Shown here in pieces: positions 1 to 4,972 of a DNA stretch of 8,552 nucleotides; position 1 is the stretch's first letter, and each line of letters starts with the position of its first letter. A program made the position numbers and the translations under genes. The notes below the pieces were generated by a model, which saw only the letters and a program-made list of their open reading frames with translations, was not told the origin of the DNA and did no database searches. Source of the stretch: Candidatus Bathyarchaeota archaeon (GTDB lineage: Archaea > Thermoproteota > Bathyarchaeia > RBG-16-48-13 > GCA-020355125); contig JAUWJG010000028.1 of assembly GCA_030607815.1 (NCBI GenBank), positions 1-8,552 of the forward strand, written 5' to 3'.

Positions 1-194
1 AAAATCATTTAGAGTTTTGTTACAATTATGACTAAAAACGATACGTGAATGGAGTGATATTGACTAAAATTTTGATAAAAGACCATGTTAAACTATCATC
101 ATAATACTGCCTGTGATATCTCTCCACGTAATACCGACAGAAGTAGCCCTTTAAATCCTCTCCGGTAAAAACATTTAACTTTCGACATTATGTG
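1..194 (-). other. Downstream flank of the Nse3-like gene, with an uncertain 51-codon open frame
   Basis: This stretch follows the stop of the Nse3-like gene. On the minus strand a frame stays open from 187 down to a TAG at 34-32 (51 codons) and would encode an aromatic-rich peptide containing GEDLKGYFCRYYVERYHRQY. It has no ATG or TTG start, and its only GTG lies inside with no ribosome binding site. An ATG at 188-186 opens a different frame that stops after 29 codons. Deleting one T from the T5 run at 170-166 would join that ATG to the long frame and give about 50 residues. It could be a small gene with a frameshift or base error, a relic, or chance. T runs on the minus strand at 170-166 and 38-34 could serve as transcript ends for the operon. 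Confidence 0.2.
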
Positions 195-758
195 TTATTC
201 CGTCTTCGTAGCTAAGATCAGTTTTAGCAATGTCTGCTGATCTACTTCTGCTCTAGCCCTCCAATTTAAGTAGAGAATCCCAGAATCATCTTGACTAAGG
301 TATCCACGCCTCTGAAACCTATTTAAGTTATAATCAACTCTCCATTTAGGAAATTTTTCTCTGAGAATCTCTTCAACTTCCTTCCGAGGAGCTTTCCCTT
401 GTTTAGAAATTATGTATGCTATAGCAACTGTTAGAGCAGCAACATCATCAACTCTCCAACCTGACAGCACTAATTCTGATGTTGATAAAGGTTTCTTAAG
501 AGTTACGTAAAATCGTGCTCGCTTAAGTTGTTCATCAGTGGGATCCTCAGGTTTCTCTCCTGTCTCATATACAATTTTAACCTCAAAATCTAACTTTTCA
601 AGTTGACGATTCAACAGATCTATAATGGTAAGATAATTCTTACCCAACGTTTTTCTCAATTCCCAACCTTTTACTCCTGGTTGTCTATGTCTTTTATAGA
701 AGAGAATCTTAGCTGCCTTCTTCACTCTTCTCATGTACCCTGCTGTATCGTCACTCAT
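195..758 (-). CDS. MAGE/Nse3-like tandem winged-helix (kite) protein, probable SMC complex subunit
   Basis: The 187-residue product is probably a kite subunit that binds a kleisin and DNA within an SMC complex. Residues about 10-90 form a first helical unit with a basic start, GWELRKTLGK at 31-40, and a beta-hairpin-like stretch ending ARFYVTL (81-87). This resembles the MAGE WHA domain, where an 'LG' precedes helices and a strand pair. Residues about 100-180 form a second unit: VAALTVAIAYIISKQGKAPR, then helices, then YLNWRARAEVDQQTLLKLI at 163-181. That ending parallels the W-G-x-RA-x-x-E-T-S-K-x-x-x-L segment that closes MAGE domains. No membrane segment or catalytic motif is visible. Its ATG overlaps the stop of the kleisin-like gene (ATGA), so translation is likely coupled. 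The match rests on remembered family patterns, not a search. A generic archaeal winged-helix protein or ScpB-like kite is the main alternative. Confidence 0.72.
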   Translation of the reverse strand: MSDDTAGYMRRVKKAAKILFYKRHRQPGVKGWELRKTLGKNYLTIIDLLNRQLEKLDFEVKIVYETGEKPEDPTDEQLKRARFYVTLKKPLSTSELVLSGWRVDDVAALTVAIAYIISKQGKAPRKEVEEILREKFPKWRVDYNLNRFQRRGYLSQDDSGILYLNWRARAEVDQQTLLKLILATKTE

Positions 759-1603
759 TGTAAATCACTTTTCCTTTTAGTTTTCCAAAGATTACGGTCA
801 ATTGCAATGGGTATTGAGACGCTTTGCTCTGTGAATACATTCTCCTTTGGATTATCATAAGGGATCAAAAAAATCTCCTCTTCGACACGGTTTATCTCCA
901 TGTGAGCATAACCGTACGTTACGAGGAAACTAGTCAAATAAGCCCTGTAGATTGTTTTATCATAAGTATCTGCGACAATAAAGCTCCAATAAGAAACCTT
1001 TTCATTATCACTTACTCTCTCTTTTAATTTCAACCAGAAAGTGTGAAGCGTATCATTAAAAGACTCATTTGACATAATCTTCATCTTTATGAGCTCTTGT
1101 AGTGTGGTTGAACCTAAAGCAGTTGATGGTGTTGGTAACTTAAGTCGTCGCTCATCAAGAGGTAGGAGCTGGTTCCAATACTCTGTAGCTTCATCTATTC
1201 TTTTCTTTGAAAGTCCTTCCATCTCGATGATTGGATGCCAAGACTTGGAGAAGATATTGACCAGTTTTTCCGTATCAATCATCTTAATATGTAATTCTAT
1301 TAGGAGTGGGTCAACATATAGTGCTGTAGAGCGATTTATTATCCAGTTGCCTTGAAGACTAATAATTGACGCTATTCTGTTTAATGCCTCTGCATCTAAT
1401 GTGAAATCCTCAAGAATCTTCCAGTGAGGAAGATATCTCCTCAAATTGTTGAGTATGTTCTTAACATCCACTTTAAAAGGATCTCCACTTTTATATTCTA
1501 CTGAAAGGCAAAGGCTTATTATATGTAGTAGACGTTCCCGATCAGTAATCTTTTTACCCTTAATTCTAGAACTCTTAGCTTTTCTCTGTGATTTATCTTC
1601 CAC
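755..1603 (-). CDS. Nse4-like kleisin, probable SMC5/6-type complex subunit
   Basis: The 282-residue product has a basic, probably disordered N-terminus (5-20, many Lys/Arg). A helical region follows at about 20-150. The C-terminal unit at about 166-250 fits the Nse4 winged-helix pattern: SYWSFIVADTYDKTIYRA (204-221), SFLVTYGYAHMEI (225-237) and EIFLIP (243-248). Eukaryotic Nse4 shows F-x-F-V-x-x-P-x-S-F-x-x-T-V-E-N-x-F-x-x-SFL-I-R-D-G here. A later segment, SVSIPIAIDRNLWK (261-274), matches the Nse4 tail in which a strand precedes a conserved Trp. In such complexes the kleisin bridges the SMC heads and carries the kite proteins. The start is GTG at 1603-1601, the first possible start after an in-frame TGA. 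No good ribosome binding site precedes it; the nearest strong one serves an out-of-frame ATG at 1625. The next gene overlaps its stop by four bases. Family assignment is from pattern recognition only. Confidence 0.72.
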   Translation of the reverse strand: MEDKSQRKAKSSRIKGKKITDRERLLHIISLCLSVEYKSGDPFKVDVKNILNNLRRYLPHWKILEDFTLDAEALNRIASIISLQGNWIINRSTALYVDPLLIELHIKMIDTEKLVNIFSKSWHPIIEMEGLSKKRIDEATEYWNQLLPLDERRLKLPTPSTALGSTTLQELIKMKIMSNESFNDTLHTFWLKLKERVSDNEKVSYWSFIVADTYDKTIYRAYLTSFLVTYGYAHMEINRVEEEIFLIPYDNPKENVFTEQSVSIPIAIDRNLWKTKRKSDLQ

Positions 1604-1646
1604 TGTTTGAACTGCTATAACTCATACCCCCTTCATAGATTTCCAT
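1593..1646 (-). other. Short leader frame overlapping the start of the Nse4-like gene
   Basis: An ATG at 1646-1644 and another in the same frame at 1625-1623 read to a TAA at 1595-1593, giving 17 or 10 codons. The second ATG has a strong purine-rich ribosome binding site (GGGGG at 1630-1626). The kleisin-like GTG start lies inside this frame but in a different phase. It could be a leader peptide feeding ribosomes to the GTG, or the true N-terminus of the kleisin separated from it by a frameshift or sequence error. Confidence 0.3.
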
Positions 1647-1654
1647 TTACTACA

Positions 1655-1666
1655 TAATATTATAAT
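1655..1666 (-). promoter_or_regulatory. Candidate TATA box for the Nse4/Nse3-like operon
   Basis: On the minus strand this reads CATTATAATATT, a good archaeal TATA element. A start of transcription about 25 bases downstream would fall near 1634, just before the GGGGG ribosome binding site at 1630-1626. Confidence 0.45.
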
Positions 1667-2220
1667 GATTATTCCATTCCCTTTATACATTTCACATCTT
1701 TAAAGAGTATTATCTATAAATGTTTCAGAATCTCTTTTCGATAAATTTCATAGCTGATCATTTTAAATATGTAATGTAACACATAAAACTCAATGAGTAA
1801 ACTCGTTATCAAAAAATACACAATTATTTTCATGATAATTATCCAACATTTTAAATAATAAAACTTAAAAGGTAGATTTAAGAAAATATATATAATTAAT
1901 AATATCATATACGATTTATTGTTCTCTTTCAACTGAAACGAATTTACGTGGAATTTTGTTCAAATTTTCAAAAAAAGGATTTCGCTATTATAAACATTTC
2001 AGATATTATCAATATACTTTAAGGCGTTCAGAATTGGATAGAACTATGGGTGAGTAGAAGATTCATGTACAGGGGGCAAATGTAATTATACTGTCTACGT
2101 AAAACGAAGACTGCTAACTGATGATATATGTTCTATGAGAATTAGATGAAAAATTAAAGGAAGAAACTTTCCTTGAGGCAATAGAATAATCAAATTTTAC
2201 CATTAGAGGAAAATTTTTTT
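1667..2220. other. AT-rich spacer with no convincing gene
   Basis: There is no supported gene here. A 72-codon minus-strand frame (1714-1932, TTG start) encodes a Leu/Ile/Phe/Tyr-rich peptide but lacks a ribosome binding site and has the composition expected of translated AT-rich DNA. Two short plus-strand frames at 2054-2189 are described separately. No tRNA signature (GTTCRAAYC-type T arm) was found on either strand. Confidence 0.6.
2054..2189 (+). pseudogene. Possible gene relic in two frames
   Basis: A frame open from 2054 to a TGA at 2147-2149 contains KCNYTVYVKRRLLTDDI. It is followed, one frame away, by a stretch at 2139-2189 reading ELDEKLKEETFLEAIE then TAA. Both have protein-like composition (charged and amphipathic) in otherwise AT-rich spacer, and they would join after a single frameshift. 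I recognise no family, and chance is a serious alternative. Confidence 0.18.
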
Positions 2221-2242
2221 TAAAGAATCCATAAAAAAATTC

Positions 2243-2250
2243 TTTTTAAA
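2243..2250 (+). promoter_or_regulatory. Candidate TATA box for the TFS-like gene
   Basis: TTTTTAAA lies about 60 bases before the start codon, which allows a short leader carrying the GAGGT motif. It overlaps the right arm of a 7-base inverted repeat (AAAGAAT at 2222-2228, ATTCTTT at 2239-2245), a possible but weak operator. Confidence 0.35.
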
Positions 2251-2290
2251 TTGAAGATAATAAGGGACATCGATAAACACTTCTCTAAGA

Positions 2291-2295
2291 GAGGT
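2291..2295 (+). promoter_or_regulatory. Ribosome binding site of the TFS-like gene
   Basis: GAGGT sits 11 bases before the ATG at 2307 and supports that start. A small palindrome, TCTCTAAGAGA (2282-2292), runs into it and could partly fold it away. Confidence 0.6.
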
Positions 2296-2306
2296 ATCAA
2301 AATACA

Positions 2307-2642
2307 ATGGAATTTTGTCCAATTTGTGGAACTAAATTAGTTCTAAGCTCAGGAGAGACAGGTGTTGCACTGTGGTTATCCTGTTCAAAGTGCAATTATA
2401 AAAAACGCTTAACTGATACAAAACTCTCTATTAATAAAAAATCGTTAGATTTCACTAAAGATGATATAATCACCGTTGTGGATAAAAAAGAGGATTTAAA
2501 AAATCTTCTAACGGTCAGATCTAACTGTCCCAAGTGTGGTAATGATTTAGCTTTTCAATGGCGTGCACAAACTCAGTGGACTGATGAATCCGCGACTCGA
2601 TTCTATAGATGTACGGAATGTGGATACACTTCTCGAGACTAA
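2307..2642 (+). CDS. tfs: Transcript cleavage factor TFS-like protein (TFIIS/RPB9 family)
   Basis: Archaeal TFS enters the secondary channel of RNA polymerase and stimulates cleavage of backtracked RNA. The 111-residue product has the family's full length and both zinc ribbons. The N-terminal ribbon uses C4, C7, C26 and C29; the C-terminal ribbon uses C74, C77, C102 and C105. The acidic tip needed for cleavage is present as D93-E94 in QTQWTDESATRFYRC. The usual family motif is QTRSADEP: the Arg two places after Gln is Gln here (Q90) and the Pro after Glu is Ser (S95). TFIIS proteins use that Arg near the polymerase active site, so activity may be altered. The gene stands alone behind its own promoter and converges on the regulator gene after a 35-base gap. 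Family membership is secure; whether it is the main TFS or a paralogue cannot be told here. Confidence 0.9.
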   Translation: MEFCPICGTKLVLSSGETGVALWLSCSKCNYKKRLTDTKLSINKKSLDFTKDDIITVVDKKEDLKNLLTVRSNCPKCGNDLAFQWRAQTQWTDESATRFYRCTECGYTSRD

Positions 2643-2647
2643 ATCCA

Positions 2648-2667
2648 TTTTTCATAATTTTTATTTT
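2648..2667 (+). terminator. T-tract terminator after the TFS-like gene
   Basis: Three T runs (2648-2652, 2658-2662, 2664-2667) lie in the short gap after the stop. Archaeal RNA polymerase ends transcripts at such runs without needing a hairpin. The opposite strand has no matching T run here. Confidence 0.45.
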
Positions 2668-2677
2668 ATCTAAAGTG

Positions 2678-3070
2678 TTACCATCTTTGTCTAATCTTTT
2701 TATTCATATTGTTAGATTGAGACATATATCTTTGAGTGTCAGCTAATTTTTCACAAGTTCCAATTATTAGTAAATCATCAAAATCTACTGAGAATTTTGT
2801 GCGACAATGGGGGCAACGTCGACTTACCCAATCCTTTCTTACATTGACTACTTTTCTACATTCTGGACATGCAACTAAAATCCATCGTTTGAACGTTATC
2901 GGCGTATTCATTAAAGACGTATTTTCATTTGCCATCCATAAAACCTCTTTTAACAGGTCCCGAACGGCTACACGTATAGCTGCACTTCTACTCGGGTACA
3001 TTCCCCCGCCTACTAGCTTATTCAATCCATCAACAAAATCTTCAGGTATCTTGACCGTAACCATCTTCAA
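2678..3070 (-). CDS. Ribbon-helix-helix (CopG/MetJ family) regulator with a zinc-ribbon domain
   Basis: This 130-residue protein is a likely DNA-binding regulator. Residues 1-42 form a ribbon-helix-helix domain: the strand KMVTVKIPE, helix DFVDGLNKLV, the YPSRSAAIR turn typical of the family (25-33), then helix VAVRDLLKEV. A linker of about 20 residues leads to a four-cysteine zinc ribbon (C68, C71, C86, C89) at about 65-95, followed by a polar tail of about 30 residues. The ribbon-helix-helix fold dimerises and inserts its strand pair in the major groove. The ribbon might sense metal or bind a partner, which cannot be told from sequence. TTG at 3070 is chosen as start because GAGGT at 3085-3081 lies 10 bases upstream, the spacing seen at neighbouring genes; the ATG at 3064 would be 16 away. 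Its target is unknown. Confidence 0.8.
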   Translation of the reverse strand: MKMVTVKIPEDFVDGLNKLVGGGMYPSRSAAIRVAVRDLLKEVLWMANENTSLMNTPITFKRWILVACPECRKVVNVRKDWVSRRCPHCRTKFSVDFDDLLIIGTCEKLADTQRYMSQSNNMNKKIRQRW

Positions 3071-3080
3071 ACTATTATCT

Positions 3081-3085
3081 ACCTC
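3081..3085 (-). promoter_or_regulatory. Ribosome binding site deciding the TTG start of the regulator gene
   Basis: On the minus strand this reads GAGGT, 10 bases before TTG at 3070. The neighbouring TFS gene has the same motif at 11 bases, and rpl4 has its motif at 10. Confidence 0.55.
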
Positions 3086-3112
3086 TAATTCTACTAATTT
3101 AAACGATTTTCC

Positions 3113-3187
3113 CTTTAATTTGACAAAAATCTTTAATAATAAATATTTTAAAACTTAAATCTAACAAAGGAATGATTAACCTTTAAT
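3113..3187. repeat. Three CTTTAAT copies upstream of the regulator gene
   Basis: CTTTAAT occurs at 3113-3119, 3131-3137 and 3181-3187, all in the upstream region of the ribbon-helix-helix gene. Such proteins often bind short repeated sites near their own promoter. The motif is simple and AT-rich, so chance recurrence is possible. The stretch 3137-3153 also holds TATA-like sequence on the minus strand. Confidence 0.2.
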
Positions 3188-3700
3188 CTATTTGTATTAT
3201 TACTGTCAAAATAATCATTTTTAATATTAAAATTTTTAATTAAACCGTTTTAACAAATGACTTTTTTTGTCACCATATTATACATTAATAACGCTTTAAG
3301 TATTACGATTATATATGAAACTGTCAATCTATCTATAATAATCAACCACTACAACAGACGACACTCTACAAAAAAGGACTCATTTTTAGGCTAACTCTCC
3401 TCTTTTCATTTTTGAACAGAATCTTTCTTATCAAATATCTTCCTGTTATTATAGAGATTTCATTCTCCTTTTTTACATTTTATCTGAAGAACTCGAAGAA
3501 ACCGAATATTGACTTTCTTACCCGCCCTCTTTATATCTAAAACAAAAGGTTTTAAGTCTCACTATAAAAAAACATAAAACATTTTCTATTCATTTACATT
3601 CATTCTGGATAAATGTCAGTACTTTATCTAACTCATTTTTCTTGTTAATCTTAAAAAATAGCTTTAAAATATTTCTAATAAAAAATTTCAAACCCAAACA
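3188..3700. other. Non-coding AT-rich spacer
   Basis: I see no reading frame with a start, a ribosome binding site and protein-like composition on either strand, and no tRNA or recognisable small RNA. It contains only scattered T runs and a small TGAC/GTCA inverted repeat near 3258-3272. Confidence 0.6.
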
Positions 3701-3710
3701 TCTTATAAGA
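3701..3710 (+). promoter_or_regulatory. TATA box of the proteasome gene
   Basis: TCTTATAAGA is a perfect 10-base palindrome containing a TTATAA core, with A/C-rich sequence just upstream where a BRE would be. Transcription would start near 3735, about 25 bases before the start codon. Confidence 0.55.
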
Positions 3711-3749
3711 AACCATATTCTTTAATAGTTAGTTCTAAATCAGGTTTGT

Positions 3750-3755
3750 GAGGGA
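3750..3755 (+). promoter_or_regulatory. Ribosome binding site of the proteasome gene
   Basis: GAGGGA precedes three in-frame ATGs (3759, 3762, 3771). Spacing fits 3759 or 3762 and makes 3771 less likely. Starts at 3759 and 3762 differ by one residue. Confidence 0.5.
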
Positions 3756-3758
3756 ATT

Positions 3759-4361
3759 ATGATGAGTCAGATGTATCTGCCTGGGGCAACAACAATTGGT
3801 ATAATTTGTAAGGATGGAGTTGTATTAGCTTCTGAAAAAAGGGTTTCATATGGATATACTATTATGAGTAAGACTGGTGAAAAAATATTTAAAATTATTG
3901 ATCACATAGGCGCAGCTTGCGCTGGATTAATAGCTGACATGCAGATATTGACGCGCCAAGTTTCAGCATACGCTAAACTCTTTGAATTGACTAATGGTAG
4001 AAGGATATCAGTGAAAGCTGCAGCCAAGACTATGTCAAATCTTCTATTTCAAAGAAGATTCTTTCCATATTTCACCCAGACGATCGTTGCTGGTGTTGAT
4101 GATGACGGTCCAAGTCTTTATACTCTGGATCCAATGGGGTCACTTATTCCAGATAAATATGCAACAATTGGTTCAGGCGCCCAGATCGCCGTTGGAGTAC
4201 TTGAAGAGTCTTACAGAGATGGATTAACCTTGAAAGAGGGAAGGGATTTAGTTCTTAGGGCGATGAGGTCTGCAATAAAAAGAGACATCGCAAGTGGAAA
4301 TGGGATCGATCTTCTTTTAATATCTAAAGATGGTATTAGAGCAGAAAACTTGACTCTTTAG
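3759..4361 (+). CDS. psmB: 20S proteasome beta subunit lacking the catalytic Thr1
   Basis: The 200-residue product is a beta subunit of the 20S core particle, the barrel that degrades proteins in archaea. A short leader of about nine residues ends in Gly9. The fold is recognisable throughout: VVLASEKRVSYG (21-32), KIFKI (42-46), the LDPMGSL segment (123-129), the ATIGSGA segment (135-141) and SGNGID (179-184). Active subunits read G-T-T-T-V-G, with Thr1 freed as the nucleophile. Here the run is G9-A10-T11-T12-I13-G14, so Ala10 occupies position 1. Counting from it, the partners E17 (residue 26) and K33 (residue 42) are in register, which argues against Thr11 acting as Thr1. As I recall, crenarchaeal beta1 subunits have a similar ATAIG start and are inactive alone. 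This is therefore probably a structural beta paired with an active one elsewhere. Confidence 0.93.
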   Translation: MMSQMYLPGATTIGIICKDGVVLASEKRVSYGYTIMSKTGEKIFKIIDHIGAACAGLIADMQILTRQVSAYAKLFELTNGRRISVKAAAKTMSNLLFQRRFFPYFTQTIVAGVDDDGPSLYTLDPMGSLIPDKYATIGSGAQIAVGVLEESYRDGLTLKEGRDLVLRAMRSAIKRDIASGNGIDLLLISKDGIRAENLTL

Positions 4362-4372
4362 CCTCAATTTTA

Positions 4373-4391
4373 TTAACTTTCAGAAAGTTAA
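4373..4391 (+). terminator. Palindrome after the proteasome gene
   Basis: TTAACTTTC and GAAAGTTAA flank a single A, a perfect inverted repeat 11 bases after the stop codon. It could form a stem-loop at the transcript end or be a protein site. A T6 run follows at 4463-4468 and may be the actual termination point. Confidence 0.35.
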
Positions 4392-4857
4392 ACGAAGTAA
4401 TTATTCAGCAAACATTATCTTGGATGAATCTTTCTGCATAAAAGATGTTTATACTTACTCTCTTTTTTCAACAAACAAAATTTACATAAAAATATACACC
4501 GTGATATCACTCAAATTTTACTGTACGAACAATCTATTATCCATTTCAGGATTATAACTCTCATTGTTTAAAGGAGATTCTGCGTAATAATTTACCTCAA
4601 ATTTTCGAAAAACATAAATATCCAATGATAAGTGAACCCTTCTCAATAACGTCGGTAAATTCATAAACTAATGGATTTGTTACAAATACAGATTCTATAA
4701 AATAACGAGATAACTATGCTTTTAGATGAATCCTGTTATTATCCATTTTACTATCCGTTTCATATTTTGTTTTAGGGTTTAATCAAATTGTATCTGTTAT
4801 GATTTCAATGAAACTACAATATTTGATTACGATGCTCCAACAATTCTTAGGAGAAAG
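4392..4857. other. Non-coding spacer before the ribosomal operon
   Basis: No gene is visible. Two perfect 10-base palindromes occur, GTGATATCAC at 4501-4510 and TTTTCGAAAA at 4602-4611; neither has an obvious partner. A TATA-like stretch (CAATATTTG, about 4817-4825) could start a transcript near 4850, which would place the inverted repeats at 4858-4942 in the rpl3 leader. Confidence 0.5.
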
Positions 4858-4942
4858 TTTAAGAGTTGCCTCTTAATTTTAAACACCATCCTAAAGAAAG
4901 TAGAAACTCTTAAAGTGAAGGAAACTATGTAAGTTATCCTTC
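4858..4942 (+). promoter_or_regulatory. Possible structured leader of the S10 operon with competing hairpins
   Basis: Arm A, TTTAAGAGTT (4858-4867), can pair with arm C, AACTCTTAAA (4905-4914), as a perfect 10-base stem. Part of arm A, TTAAGAG (4859-4865), can instead pair with arm B, CTCTTAA (4870-4876), as a 7-base hairpin with loop TTGC. The two pairings exclude each other. Right after arm C, GAAGGAAACT (4917-4926) pairs with AGTTATCCTTC (4932-4942) through one bulged A, with loop ATGTA. The last hairpin ends 15 bases before the GGAG of rpl3. This could be a ribosomal-protein control element or paired protein sites. Whether it is transcribed is unknown, and AT-rich DNA yields some such repeats by chance. 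Confidence 0.35.
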
Positions 4943-4972
4943 TAGTTTAATTTATATGGAGAGATGTGAAAA

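Noticed and set aside
603..1355. Plus-strand frames opposite the Nse-like genes (603-860, 824-1027, 1089-1355)
   Set aside because: They lie antisense to genes with clear protein patterns, have no ribosome binding sites, and show Ser/Cys/Leu-rich composition typical of antisense translation.
1714..1932. 72-codon minus-strand frame with two hydrophobic stretches, a possible small membrane protein
   Set aside because: TTG start with no ribosome binding site, and a composition (Ile, Phe, Tyr, Lys, Asn) expected from translating AT-rich spacer in any frame.
2736..3158. 140-codon plus-strand frame opposite the regulator gene
   Set aside because: It is antisense to a gene with conserved ribbon-helix-helix and zinc-ribbon motifs, and the product has no recognisable pattern.
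4501..4611. Isolated 10-base palindromes GTGATATCAC and TTTTCGAAAA
   Set aside because: Single copies without spacing partners in AT-rich spacer; expected by chance, so not called as operators.
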